A stretch of 64,000 nucleotides of DNA from an uncultured Roseobacter sp. (GCF_947488185.1 NZ_CANKYM010000007.1:45405-109404); one strand, 5' to 3'; counted from the stretch's first letter, positions 7,868 through 17,258 are shown. Made by a program: numbers and translations. Notes: generated by a model from the letters alone, not told the origin.

Positions 7868-9325
7868 TTATTTTCCCCAAGAGACTTGGGGTAGAGATGA
7901 CAATACAGTCACTGACTTCGTCGCCCGTGTAAGTGCGACATACCAATCCTCTTTAGTCATCCCATCGTACTCAACGATTATGACATGCTCGAATTCCAGG
8001 CCTTTCAAAAGGAGTGTACTACCTACACTCCTACGGGCGATATGGCGCCCCAAGTGACGTGCCCTAGCCTCGACATCCGCTGCTGCTTCTGAAAGAGGTG
8101 TTCCTGTTGTCCTTGATGTACGAAGCGCCGAAAGCATCATTCTGAGAAGTTCGCGGCGATATGGAAAAACGTCGCCTCGGGCCAACAGCCGTTCAATAAG
8201 GTCAGGCACATGAACCAATCCATCTGGCTGGCAAACGCTATCACCAATATCAATGAGATCACCGAACTTATTCCGACCGGCACGTTTGCCTTTTTGGTGA
8301 GCCTCAACAGATTTTGCGAAGTCGGCCCGAAGGCCAACAACGCATAGCTTCACGAACTCAAGAACTGCGGCCAACCTTTGAGCGTCGACTGCCTCCTCAA
8401 TCGCCTTTGCATGCTTTGCGAGGGGCTTGCACGAAACAGGTTCGACGACGGCAAACATCTGCTTTGCTTGTTTCTCGGCAATCTTCGCCCGCGAGGCCTC
8501 AGATGCAGATTGCGCCACAACCACCAAGGTGCCTTCCAAATCCATTGTATCAAGGCAAATACGTGAGACCTTCCCTGACTTTGGTCCAGGAAGATTAGGT
8601 AGCCAGTGGCGCTGAACACCTTTTTCGTTAGCACGAAAATCCAAGGGCCCTCCGGCTTCAATCTGCGATCTTAACTCAATCAGTTTCTCGCCAAGCTCTG
8701 CATTCGCATTTTCCTTCTTCCAACGCCAGGGCGTGGTCAGCTTCGCGATATTGGGAAAGTCCTGTTCGACTACCTCGTACCAATCCACGACGCCATCAAA
8801 TTCAAAGATAGACTGTAAAGGGTCCCCAAAAATGCAAACAGGCACGAGCCGCTTGAGTTCTACGAACAATTCATGCTGGCTTGCACTACAATCCTGATAC
8901 TCATCAACGAAGACACAAGCGTAGGTGGCAAGGATCACGTCATCGATACCGTGCGAACCGAGAAGCTTTACCGCCGCAGGATAGACCGCTGACCAGTCCT
9001 TGTTGCTCTCTGGATTGGTAGTTTTGATCCCAGAGGTCTTTGGATAGCTTTTCGCAAACCGCAAGCTCCAACTAGCGATGGTATCGAGCCTATAAGAAGA
9101 CGCGGGAACACTTAGCTTGCGTAACCGCTTACGCAATACGTCCACGCCTGCAAATGTATGGGTAAGAATGAGGCAACGTTTCGAAATCTCCGGATCACCG
9201 CTAATAGCTTTCACAGTCCGCACGATTTGCTCAGTTTTCCCACATCCGGCAGCCGCGATCACGCTGCCAGCTTTGGTCGCACGAATGATGGCCGTGACTT
9301 CCTCTTGGGAAAGCTCAGGCATCAA
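7868..9325 (-). CDS. gajB: UvrD/Rep-type helicase, GajB-like subunit of a Gabija system
   Basis: A 485-aa superfamily 1 helicase-like protein, close to the usual GajB length. Visible motifs: Walker A AAAGCGKT (about residues 24-31), Walker B VFVDEYQD, motif III GDPLQSIFEF, and YVALTRAT near the C terminus. In Gabija the helicase-like subunit partners GajA and acts on nucleic acid and nucleotides during phage infection. Its start overlaps the end of the OLD-nuclease gene by 11 bases, which indicates translational coupling. An unrelated UvrD-like protein is the alternative, but size, order and overlap all fit Gabija. Confidence 0.8.
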   Translation of the reverse strand: MMPELSQEEVTAIIRATKAGSVIAAAGCGKTEQIVRTVKAISGDPEISKRCLILTHTFAGVDVLRKRLRKLSVPASSYRLDTIASWSLRFAKSYPKTSGIKTTNPESNKDWSAVYPAAVKLLGSHGIDDVILATYACVFVDEYQDCSASQHELFVELKRLVPVCIFGDPLQSIFEFDGVVDWYEVVEQDFPNIAKLTTPWRWKKENANAELGEKLIELRSQIEAGGPLDFRANEKGVQRHWLPNLPGPKSGKVSRICLDTMDLEGTLVVVAQSASEASRAKIAEKQAKQMFAVVEPVSCKPLAKHAKAIEEAVDAQRLAAVLEFVKLCVVGLRADFAKSVEAHQKGKRAGRNKFGDLIDIGDSVCQPDGLVHVPDLIERLLARGDVFPYRRELLRMMLSALRTSRTTGTPLSEAAADVEARARHLGRHIARRSVGSTLLLKGLEFEHVIIVEYDGMTKEDWYVALTRATKSVTVLSSLPQVSWGK

Positions 9326-11069
9326 CCCACTGCCTCACTTCATTTATCGTTTTGGCAAGTGGGGTCTCCGGAATGTCATTGAGACAACCGAAGACAATCT
9401 TTCCCATTTGCTCGCCGCGCGTCATGTCTTTGAACCATGATCGGTCTTCCTTGACGCCTGGTTTTGTTTCGACTTTGAGAGTGGCGGCTGCCGCCAACCA
9501 ATTGCGATTTGCTTCTGAGTCAGCGAGTATGTCTAAGGCCGGACGATCAATGCCTGGCCCCTCCGGGGCAGCCAAGCAAAGGTTTTTCAGAACCCTACCT
9601 TCGCCGACGACTTCGAGCGCATAATCAACTATCGCCTGTACAGTTGCCCATGGAACGTCGAGAAAGACCCTGCGTTCGATATCACAGTCATCCAACCATT
9701 CAGCGACTTGGCCCCCAGCGTGCTTGATCTCCTGTTTGGTCGCTGCTGAAACCTCAACATCCGAGTCAAGCAAAATGAAGCAGCGGTAGCCAAGCCTTTG
9801 CATGTGCAGACAAAGCTTTACGGCATTGTCGTTCCCGCCACCGTCAATCGCAACGACACCTTGGTAAGCGAAGGACTCCTTGTCACCGGCGCACCAATGG
9901 TCGTCAAGGCCGCGCCAAAATCCGACCTCAGTTCTCCCCTCACCAATCAACAAGCGTGGAGCTAGGAACGCATGGGGATTAGACCGAACGTGCCGTTGTG
10001 CCGTATCCGCTTTTCCCTCCGTCGGCCGCGTGCACTTGACGGTAACACTGCCTGAGTTGCTACGAACGCAAAACAGTTCTGCAACATCCAATTCGCAAAC
10101 AACAACTGGTGAATGGGTTGTCAGGAATGTTTGGTGCACGATAGGCGGCGCTTCGCCTTCCTGTGGAAATCCAGAGCGCAGATGACGCAACAAGCGCATT
10201 ATGCGATGAGGTTCCAGCCCGAGTTCGAGCTCATCCACGAGAGTGATATTTTGAGTTGGGCCTGAATTTTGGACACCAGCCACCATGAGGCGCGACGATC
10301 CGCTACCGAGGGTCCTCAGCGGCATGCTGCCGTCATGCAGAGAAACTGCGCCTGAAGCCAGCATACCTGAATGGATATCCAATTGGGCTTCGTAACCTTG
10401 GGTCTTGGGAACCAGAAAATCCGCACTAACCTTCTCTGTCAGCTTAACAACATCATCGAACGAACTACGATCTCCGGCAGCGAATGATGCCTTTGCCTGC
10501 CTTACTGAACTGGCCAGCAACTCAGACGCGTTCGGCCCTTTCTCAAGCCTGGCGAGCACGGAGTTTCTACCCCATGTCAAATGGCGGTCCGCGTATTCCC
10601 CAAGCCGGTTAGGTGCGATCAACTTCGCGTCCTTGAAGCCAAAACGCGGCGGCTCACCTTCAAGACGTTCGTTGAAAACCTCCCATCTCCATTCAAGGGA
10701 TTCGGGATCAAGCAACGCTTTCACTGTCAACGCCGCAAGATCTCCTTCTGCTTTTTCATCGTTAATTTTTTTGTCTGCCTCACTCCAACCGCGCAAAAAA
10801 AGCCCGTATTTGTGATCCACGATTAACTCCTCCGGAAGATCAACAAGCGTCAAGCAAATCTCAGGTTTGCTTGTTGGATCGCAACCAAATAGATCAGGAT
10901 CACTTCCGGTGTAGCCAAAGCGTGGGTTTAGGCCGATCTCGATGGCGTCCAAGACCGTTGTCTTGCAGGAGTCACCCGGACCAATCAGACAATTCACATT
11001 TGGTGACGGCGACCATTCAAGTGATTTGATGCCTCGAAAATCTGAAATTGAAATGTGTGCAAGTCGCAT
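9315..11069 (-). CDS. gajA: OLD-family ATPase/TOPRIM nuclease, GajA-like subunit of a Gabija system
   Basis: A 584-aa protein with an N-terminal ABC-like ATPase half and a C-terminal TOPRIM nuclease half, as in GajA (about 580 aa). The Walker A region reads GPGDSCKTT (residues 30-38): Cys35 replaces the usual Gly before the Lys. The signature-like LGSGSSR lies at 254-260 and Walker B LVDELE at about 277-282. TOPRIM acidic residues are E377 (GEGRTE) and D435/D437 (LLDSDVE). GajA is a nucleotide-sensing DNA endonuclease that oligomerises with GajB. A TACAAT -10-like element at 11100-11105 on the minus strand may be the promoter. OLD nucleases also occur alone, but here the helicase partner is present. 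Confidence 0.82.
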   Translation of the reverse strand: MRLAHISISDFRGIKSLEWSPSPNVNCLIGPGDSCKTTVLDAIEIGLNPRFGYTGSDPDLFGCDPTSKPEICLTLVDLPEELIVDHKYGLFLRGWSEADKKINDEKAEGDLAALTVKALLDPESLEWRWEVFNERLEGEPPRFGFKDAKLIAPNRLGEYADRHLTWGRNSVLARLEKGPNASELLASSVRQAKASFAAGDRSSFDDVVKLTEKVSADFLVPKTQGYEAQLDIHSGMLASGAVSLHDGSMPLRTLGSGSSRLMVAGVQNSGPTQNITLVDELELGLEPHRIMRLLRHLRSGFPQEGEAPPIVHQTFLTTHSPVVVCELDVAELFCVRSNSGSVTVKCTRPTEGKADTAQRHVRSNPHAFLAPRLLIGEGRTEVGFWRGLDDHWCAGDKESFAYQGVVAIDGGGNDNAVKLCLHMQRLGYRCFILLDSDVEVSAATKQEIKHAGGQVAEWLDDCDIERRVFLDVPWATVQAIVDYALEVVGEGRVLKNLCLAAPEGPGIDRPALDILADSEANRNWLAAAATLKVETKPGVKEDRSWFKDMTRGEQMGKIVFGCLNDIPETPLAKTINEVRQWVDA

Positions 11070-11241
11070 AATGATAGAGCCCTGATAAACAGTGCGAATA
11101 TTGTAGGTCGTGGCATGAGAGAAAAGCTAGCACCATCGCAATCTGCAAGCTACTGATGCAGGCGATCTCGGGTAGCAAACGTCCGCTTCTATGCCGTTGG
11201 TAAAATTGCTCTGCAGTTGCAGCGAATGACCGGTTTCCGCC

Positions 11242-13158
11242 CTATTGCCCATCCCCAAGCAGCGCGTCGATGAAGTCACCTTGCTCGCGGAAGACTTGCT
11301 CCCACTTTTCTGGGACCGGGTCCTCCCGATCCAAGATTTCCGGACGCAGCTCTCCTGCAGTGGTTTCATTCATTTGCGTCTGCATGGATCGCGATTGCCG
11401 TCGGCGTGCACGCTCGCTTGTTGCAGTGGATTCGACAGAGGCAGGATGCGATGTCGGAGGAGCGGGTTTCGGTTCTTCGAACCAGGGCCCTACGCCATCA
11501 ACACGTGGGGGATAGGGGAAGTCGCGTCCCGCCTGGCGATCCGCCTGATTGATGAAAAAGGAATCCTCGAAGTATTTGATGCGCTGTGCGCGGATCGGGT
11601 GCTGCGGTGAGGCTAGGATGATCACCTCATCAGGATCCATGGTGCGCGCCTCGGTCTCGGAGAGGAGTGGACGTTCCTCCAGACGTGAAGTCGTTGAGGT
11701 CGCGCCCAAAATGCCCTTGTTGCGACCATACATGCGGGTCACCGCCTCCCGCGTGGTACTGCCGACGGCCGCCGAGACCTCGCGCACAGTACGCTGGTCG
11801 CGGGGGGTTATGTAGAGCTTGAGCCCCGCCCCGTTCTCAAGGCTTTCGCGCCCTTCGGGTCCGTAGATGCGATCGAGCGAGGCCAGTGACTGCGCAATCA
11901 TCGCGACACGCCCGCCATAGGCGGCGAGCGAATGGATCGCCCGCTCGAGATAAGGCATCGCGCCCATTTGCTGGAACTCGTCGATCATCATCATGACCGG
12001 CCAGGGCTCGTCGGGACCCGGCTCGTTCTGCCGCAAACTGGCAATGAGATCCGCGAACATGAGCCGCAGGAGCGGTGCCAGCGTCGCGATGTGATCTTCC
12101 GACACCACGATGTAGAGCGCATGCGGTTTTTTCCTGAAGTTCGCGAACTCGAAGTCGCTTGCATCGGTTGCCGTCCGAACCGCCGGGTTGTCCCACTGCT
12201 TCAGACCGGCCGTCATCAAAGCCTGTATGTTGGACGTCAGCAGCCGCGATGACGCGCTGGCCGCGTTGATCCAAAGCTCGCGCACCGTCGCTTCCTTCGC
12301 CTCGTCCGCATACGCACTGTACTGTGCGTTCTTGTAGTCCCCACCGGTCACGATCTTGTTGACCTCGCCCAGTGTCGGCCTGCCGCGCTGGATCGCCAGA
12401 AGGCAAGCCGCGACGAATATCGATTTGCCTGCCTCAGAGAAGGTGTCGAGTGTCTTGTTGTCCTTGTCGAGGAAGAGGTCCGCCAGGATCGAGACTTCTG
12501 TGAACTGCTGGGCGAAACTGGGGGCGGCCGCGATCCGCGCGAGCGGGTTGTAGCGATGCGAACTGTTCGCCCAATCGAACGGGCTGAAGCGAAAGACCTC
12601 ATCGCCGTTGAGCGCCCTGAGCCGCGCTGTCTTCTCGAAATTCTCGCCTTTCACATCCAGAACCACAACCGAACCTGCGAAAGACAAAAGGTTCGGGATC
12701 ACGAAGCCCACGCCCTTGCCGGCCCGGGTCGGAGCCACCATCATTACATGCGGAATGTCGCTCGCAGAGATGTAGGGCGCCTTTGACGCGGGCTTTCCCA
12801 GCTTGCCGCAGACAAACCCGGGTCCCGGTGTCTGGAGCATGCCGTTCGCCTTGAGCTCACGTCTGGTCTGCCAATGTGCGGACCCGTAATCATCCCGGTC
12901 CTGCGCCCAGGTCCAGCTGAAAGCCAGAACCGCCAGTCCAATGGCCCCGAAACCGACGGCCCCAAACGCGACCTTGAACGCCTCGGGATGCGCGGCGCGC
13001 AGACCCGCGCTCGCCGTCCAGACGGCAAACATGTCAAACTCGGCAAAACCCGTTCTCAACGCCAGTGCGAGATAGAAGCTCGCCGCGATCGTGCCGAGGG
13101 CGGTTCCGCAGAGGGTACCCACTGGCACGGCAGCCCAGAGAGGAAGCCGGGTGCTCAT
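11242..13158 (-). CDS. virD4: Type IV secretion coupling protein VirD4/TraG
   Basis: A 638-aa inner-membrane coupling ATPase that hands the relaxase-DNA complex to the secretion channel. N-terminal hydrophobic segments (about residues 9-33 and 63-84) precede a Walker A motif APTRAGKG (142-149), the GSVVVLDVKGENF segment and a Walker B MMMIDEFQQMG. The start ATG overlaps the relaxase stop by 3-4 bases, so the two are coupled. With the MobC-like gene upstream it forms a transfer operon read away from the candidate oriT. Identity is clear. Confidence 0.92.
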   Translation of the reverse strand: MSTRLPLWAAVPVGTLCGTALGTIAASFYLALALRTGFAEFDMFAVWTASAGLRAAHPEAFKVAFGAVGFGAIGLAVLAFSWTWAQDRDDYGSAHWQTRRELKANGMLQTPGPGFVCGKLGKPASKAPYISASDIPHVMMVAPTRAGKGVGFVIPNLLSFAGSVVVLDVKGENFEKTARLRALNGDEVFRFSPFDWANSSHRYNPLARIAAAPSFAQQFTEVSILADLFLDKDNKTLDTFSEAGKSIFVAACLLAIQRGRPTLGEVNKIVTGGDYKNAQYSAYADEAKEATVRELWINAASASSRLLTSNIQALMTAGLKQWDNPAVRTATDASDFEFANFRKKPHALYIVVSEDHIATLAPLLRLMFADLIASLRQNEPGPDEPWPVMMMIDEFQQMGAMPYLERAIHSLAAYGGRVAMIAQSLASLDRIYGPEGRESLENGAGLKLYITPRDQRTVREVSAAVGSTTREAVTRMYGRNKGILGATSTTSRLEERPLLSETEARTMDPDEVIILASPQHPIRAQRIKYFEDSFFINQADRQAGRDFPYPPRVDGVGPWFEEPKPAPPTSHPASVESTATSERARRRQSRSMQTQMNETTAGELRPEILDREDPVPEKWEQVFREQGDFIDALLGDGQ

Positions 13159-15065
13159 CAGAAGCTGATCTCCTCTTCGAGATCGCGCGATAGCTCCCTG
13201 CCCCGCTGCATCTCGAGATGGGTGTCGCGGGCCAACGCCTCGACCTTGTCCTGCTGCAAGGCGGCGGCACGGTCGGTAAAGACCTGATCACCGGTCTCCT
13301 CATGCGTCAGCTCGAGGAATTCCTGCGTGACCGTGATCTGATCGATCCGGTTGGGAAGCACCTCTGCCAGCACCTCGTAATTGCCGCGCCGCAGCTCCCC
13401 AAGTCCCTCCTCGCCCAGCTCCTTGAAGAGTTCGGCCTTCAGCGTGCGTTCCACAGTCTCTTCCTGAGCTTCCGAGAGGGTGCCGTCACGCAGCATGTCC
13501 GCGAGGTCCTGCAGATACGGGTTTGGCCCACGGTCCTCGTCATCGATCACCTGCAAGTGGTCCGATGCGCGTGACAGACCCGTCGCTATGCCGAGCTCCT
13601 GCGCGCGCTCCAGCAATCGGTCCATGAACCGATCGACTGTTTCCAACGCGCGATCTTGTTGATCGTCGCTGGCCTGCGCGAGATCGATGCCATCCTTGGC
13701 CAGAACCGCCGCCATGTCGCGGTCCACCCAATCCTGAGCAAGCCCATAGTTCGTCGTCCCACCGGCTTCGATCCGGGCAGCCATCTCTTGCGGATCGAGA
13801 CCGGCCCTTGCGGCATCCACCTTCAGGGCCTCGAGGACAGGGTCTTTGCCCGACGCGAGTGCCGCACTCAAACGTGCATCTCCTGCGCCTGGCGGATAGG
13901 GTTCGGTCAAGTCGCGCCCGAACCGGGCGCGGAAATCAGGATCCGGCACCATCTGCGAGAGATCACGAACGACACCCGCCGCCTTGGTCTCAAATCCCGG
14001 GCGTTCGGTGGCATCAAGTTCTTCTGCCTTGAGTCTTAGCGCTTCGATGGTTTTCTCGGCATAGTCGATGGCCTCACCGACCGTTCGAATGGTCTCCATA
14101 TCGATCTCTCCTGCGGTAAATCTGTACGGCGTGTCCGAGCCGATTGAAGCCGCCATGCGGCGCATGGCATAGGCCAGGTGTTTGTGATCCATGCGATCCA
14201 GCACATCGGCAAGATTGCGGTAGTCCTTGGCAAAGCCCACAACCTGCGCCTTGGCGATGGCGCGTTCTTCGGGCGACAGCGCGATCTCGCACGGCAGGCG
14301 CGCCCCGTCCTTTGCCCGGTAGATCTCTGCGATACCTGGGGCCTTCTCGAAGATGCCGCGCTCGAGCCGGGTCGTGGCCTCAAGTATGACACCGTAGCGT
14401 TCGGCGATCTCCGCCTGCTTTTCCCGCATCAGCTGCGGCGACATCACGCCCTCCGCCCAACAGGAGAACCAAGTGCCGTTGGCGAGGCCCCGGTTGTTCA
14501 GCAGGATATGCACGTGCTTGTGCGCCCGGTCATCATGCACCGAGAGCACGTAATCCCACTGATCGCCGTAATCTCCGCTTTCGAAGAAATGCTCGGCCCA
14601 GTCGAGTGTGATCTCTCGCACCTGATCTACCGTGACGTCGGTCGGAAACGACAGCAGCATATGCGAGGTAAACCCGAGCTTCGTTGTGCCCCGCCAGGAT
14701 TGCGCCCAGGCCTCCACAATCTCCGCCTTCTGCGCCTCGGTCAGCACGGCCTCAGCCGTCAGCGGGTTGGTCATCGTTGCGTAGGTGTAGACCGCCTTGT
14801 CGTTCACATAAGACAGCTGGTTGCCAAGGCTCTGCTTCGTCTTGCACCCCCCTGCCCTGATCCGCTTGAAGACCGCGGCGCGACTCTCCGGCACAACTGA
14901 CTTCAGCAGATTGCGCGCCGAGGCCCGGCCCACGCGCTGGTAACTGCGACCCTGCCGCCGCCCTGCCAGCCGCGCGTCTATGCGCGCCTGACGCTGACCC
15001 TGGATGCGCTCCGTCTCCCAGAGCTTGCCCATGACGGCGTGATAGAGGGCGAGCGGCTCAGACAT
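13158..15065 (-). CDS. Conjugative relaxase (MOBP/VirD2-like)
   Basis: About 635 aa if started at MSEPL (15065), where the ATG overlaps the stop of the upstream gene; six extra residues upstream are possible. The N-terminal relaxase domain contains the metal-binding H-x-D...HxHxH pattern in SVHDDRAHKHVHILLNNRG (about residues 160-180) and Tyr residues around LSYVNDKAVYTY as nucleophile candidates. The long C-terminal part is acidic and helical. It would nick oriT, stay bound to the 5' end and pilot the strand through VirD4. It is operonic with the accessory gene upstream and virD4 downstream. Confidence 0.88.
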   Translation of the reverse strand: MSEPLALYHAVMGKLWETERIQGQRQARIDARLAGRRQGRSYQRVGRASARNLLKSVVPESRAAVFKRIRAGGCKTKQSLGNQLSYVNDKAVYTYATMTNPLTAEAVLTEAQKAEIVEAWAQSWRGTTKLGFTSHMLLSFPTDVTVDQVREITLDWAEHFFESGDYGDQWDYVLSVHDDRAHKHVHILLNNRGLANGTWFSCWAEGVMSPQLMREKQAEIAERYGVILEATTRLERGIFEKAPGIAEIYRAKDGARLPCEIALSPEERAIAKAQVVGFAKDYRNLADVLDRMDHKHLAYAMRRMAASIGSDTPYRFTAGEIDMETIRTVGEAIDYAEKTIEALRLKAEELDATERPGFETKAAGVVRDLSQMVPDPDFRARFGRDLTEPYPPGAGDARLSAALASGKDPVLEALKVDAARAGLDPQEMAARIEAGGTTNYGLAQDWVDRDMAAVLAKDGIDLAQASDDQQDRALETVDRFMDRLLERAQELGIATGLSRASDHLQVIDDEDRGPNPYLQDLADMLRDGTLSEAQEETVERTLKAELFKELGEEGLGELRRGNYEVLAEVLPNRIDQITVTQEFLELTHEETGDQVFTDRAAALQQDKVEALARDTHLEMQRGRELSRDLEEEISF

Positions 15066-15642
15066 GGTCCACCAACTTCTCATGCGGGTCTGAAGCCTCG
15101 GGATCCGCCGCGTTCCACCCCACGCCCCGCCGCCGACAGGCCGACGCTTTCAGTGCGGCCAGATCGCGATAGGTGCGCTGCGCAAGATCATGTAGCGCGA
15201 CAAGCGTTGCACGGTTCTCCGGCGACAGCGTCAGCTTTCCGCGTTGCACCGCCTTCGCCAGAACACGGCCGCTGTCTGCAACGTCTTGTGCCTGCTGCAA
15301 CGTCTCCGAGAACGCCCGGAGATCGTCTCGCATCAGATCGAGCAGCCCACACCGGGCCCGCACAACCGCCTGCAAGGCCTGGCTGCGGCTCGTAAAGCCG
15401 CGGGCCAGCCAAGCCGCATCGAAGGCGGCCATTTCAGAGGTCGCCGCGCGGAAACTCACCGTGACCGAAGGGTCTCGAACCTCCTGTCCTTCGCCCCGCT
15501 CCTCCTTGGCCAGCCGGGTCACGTGCCGTCGCGATACACCGTAGGCCTCTGCCAGAACCTTCGGCGTCTCCCCGGCATGATAGCGCCGCGCGAGTTCGAT
15601 CCGCTCTTCGAGCTTTAGGCGTTTTGGGCGTCCCGGTTTCAC
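15058..15642 (-). CDS. Relaxosome accessory DNA-binding protein (MobC-like)
   Basis: A 194-aa protein with an N-terminal helix-turn-helix (LAEAYGVSRRHVTRLAKEE, about residues 31-49) and a ribbon-helix-helix or MobC-like middle (VSFRAATSEMAAFDAAWLARGFTS). The C terminus is helical. It is the first gene of the relaxase operon and sits next to the candidate oriT, the standard place for a protein that bends oriT DNA and recruits the relaxase. Its stop overlaps the relaxase start by 8 bases. Assigned from motifs and position; no exact family name was recognised. Confidence 0.7.
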   Translation of the reverse strand: MKPGRPKRLKLEERIELARRYHAGETPKVLAEAYGVSRRHVTRLAKEERGEGQEVRDPSVTVSFRAATSEMAAFDAAWLARGFTSRSQALQAVVRARCGLLDLMRDDLRAFSETLQQAQDVADSGRVLAKAVQRGKLTLSPENRATLVALHDLAQRTYRDLAALKASACRRRGVGWNAADPEASDPHEKLVDHV

Positions 15643-15982
15643 GTCTCAGACCCCTCGGACAAAAGTCGCAGACATTTGGCGTATCCTGCCAACGTCCCTC
15701 TCATTTCATCCTCAGGGATACATCAATGCGTGAATCTGCGCAATTTGTCTTTTTGCACATCGTGTCACTGCGCAAAATGCTGCCGAGTCGTCGGGATCAG
15801 TCTAGCATGGCCCGAAGCCCGCACTCATGCTGAGCACAAGAGTGAAGCAACTGCACCGAGGCGCCATCGATGCGGGACCACTGCGGGAAGAAGAATTGCT
15901 GGCGACACGCGTCTATTCAGGAAAAAGTCCGGCGTGTCGCGCTGATGCTTGGCGGGTCACCGGAGCGGCCCGCAAGACAATG
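15643..15982. other. Candidate origin of transfer (oriT) region
   Basis: This 340-base gene-free gap starts just before the mobC-relaxase-virD4 operon. At 15682-15689 it has TATCCTGC on the plus strand, the nick motif YATCCTG|Y of MOBP origins such as RP4, with the predicted nick after G15688. The motif is embedded in an inverted repeat, TTGGC at 15676-15680 and GCCAA at 15688-15692. Direct repeats CTGCGCAA occur near 15737 and 15768. If the nick is as predicted, the right-hand side of the window leads into the recipient and the tra genes follow last. Confidence 0.6.
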
Positions 15983-16210
15983 TCAGGCCGGTCTTCCCCC
16001 GTGGTCAGTGACCACCATCGTGTCGGTCACACTGACGAAAAGCGGCGTGATGACATATTCGCCGCCTGCGTCTTCAGGTGCTGTTACTGCGACGATAGCC
16101 GAGGCCGGCGCACCGTCCACGAAACAGGAGAAGAGCGCGAAGTTCTCGAAACGACCGGATGTCAGCGCCTCGAAGGCGCTGACGTGATCTCTTCGGATAT
16201 TGGTGCTCAT
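15983..16210 (-). CDS. Small plasmid-backbone protein of unknown function
   Basis: A 75-aa hypothetical protein, last of three small same-strand genes. Its ATG overlaps the stop of the DUF2958-like gene as ATGA, supporting real translation. The sequence is a mix of beta-prone segments (FALFSCFVDG, GEYVITPLFVSV) with no recognised catalytic motif. Confidence 0.6.
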   Translation of the reverse strand: MSTNIRRDHVSAFEALTSGRFENFALFSCFVDGAPASAIVAVTAPEDAGGEYVITPLFVSVTDTMVVTDHGGRPA

Positions 16211-16566
16211 GCGACGATCCCTCCGGCTTTGCGGGCGCGCTCGGCATAGGCGCTGAGGGTGCCATCGGCCTTGAAGTGCAGATCCCGTTCGACGGGCAAT
16301 CCGAGACGACCGCGGACGGCTCGAATTTCGCTGAGGCGGACCGAGCCGATCTCGGGAAAGCCAAGCCCCAGGTCGCAGAGGCCGTGCGCGATATCCGGGT
16401 CTTCCGGATCGGTTTCGGAAAGCAGCCAGGTCGCCCCGGCATCGGGGGTGAAGAGTTTCACGACAGGTTCGAAGTCGAGGGTGTCTTCGCCTGCTTCAAT
16501 GCGGTCCTGGTTGGTGCGCCCGTTCGCAGCGAGCTGGTCGAGGATGGATTGTGGCAGAAGGTCCAT
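16207..16566 (-). CDS. DUF2958-like plasmid protein
   Basis: A 119-aa protein started at MDLLPQSI, with AGGAGAC upstream; the open frame upstream to 16653 lacks a ribosome site. The segments DFEPVVKLFTPDAGATWLLSE, DLGLGFPEIGSVRLSEI and LPVERDLHFKA match the layout of DUF2958 proteins carried by many plasmids and integrative elements. The molecular role is unknown. It forms a small operon with its two neighbours. Confidence 0.75.
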   Translation of the reverse strand: MDLLPQSILDQLAANGRTNQDRIEAGEDTLDFEPVVKLFTPDAGATWLLSETDPEDPDIAHGLCDLGLGFPEIGSVRLSEIRAVRGRLGLPVERDLHFKADGTLSAYAERARKAGGIVA

Positions 16567-16630
16567 AAGGTGTCTCCTGGATGTCGGTGTGAAAAAGGCC
16601 GGGACGGCAGACACCGTCCCGGAGGACAGC

Positions 16631-16837
16631 TCATTCGACGAGGTCCGGGGCATCGCCCTGCCCGTCTGGCTTCGGCTCGAAAAGAACGAGCTGGCCGGTC
16701 ACGGGCGTGGCGAAGAGCTGGATGGTGAGGAAGGATTTCGCGTCGGGCTTCTGGGGGAAGGCAACGCCGATCTTGTGGAAACGGGTCTTGCCGTCCTTTC
16801 CTTCGTCGGGTGTGGTGACGGTGTAGTAGCGGGTCAT
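16631..16837 (-). CDS. Small plasmid-backbone protein of unknown function
   Basis: A 68-aa protein started at MTRYYTV, preceded by GAGGAGATCGAC. It is beta-rich (RYYTVTTPD, FLTIQLFATPVTGQLVLFEP) and acidic at the C terminus. It is first of three small genes on the minus strand and likely co-transcribed with the DUF2958-like gene 64 bases downstream. No function recognised. Confidence 0.6.
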   Translation of the reverse strand: MTRYYTVTTPDEGKDGKTRFHKIGVAFPQKPDAKSFLTIQLFATPVTGQLVLFEPKPDGQGDAPDLVE

Positions 16838-17258
16838 GTCGATCTCCTCTCGTTTTCGATGCAAGAAGAGACCGGGACCGTCCGGACAGGCTGTCAGGCG
16901 GAACTTTGCTGCGCGAGGAATGGCCGCGTCAGCGGACAGGGGAAAGTTCCGCTTGAAGAGAGCAAGCGGCGCGCGCGACCGTCAGTCGGGCCAGGTCCCG
17001 GAGATTGCATCTGGAAGAAAACGCGAGGCGATCGACCGGTCCCCTTCGTGGCGCGACATGCCAAGATGGAAGTGCGGCAGAGACGCAGCTTTAAGATGCG
17101 TCACTGCCGAAGGACAGACCGCAGCAGAACTCCAACGGATCTGGCCTTGTCGCAAAAGGCGGGCTCGTCTTCTTCGGCTTCAGCCTAACGAGGTAGATTC
17201 GTGCATCGCTTTTGTGCCCTCTCAGGCTCTGACTGACCTCGACATTGATGACATGGCG
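16838..17258. other. Gene-free stretch between plasmid backbone and metal cassette
   Basis: About 420 GC-rich bases. Long open frames exist on the plus strand, but they continue as antisense of the CDF genes and look like shadows. It probably carries the promoter of the small-gene operon and the left boundary of the metal-resistance cassette; no boundary repeat was found. Confidence 0.4.

Noticed and set aside
7860..11069. The OLD/helicase pair as a chromosomal RecBCD-like repair unit
   Set aside because: OLD plus short UvrD-like helicase with overlapping ends and these sizes fits Gabija better, and the context is a plasmid cargo region.
15730..15790. CTGCGCAA direct repeats as replication iterons
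   Set aside because: Only two copies, near the transfer operon; the replication module is clearly repABC at 37.7-41.4 kb.
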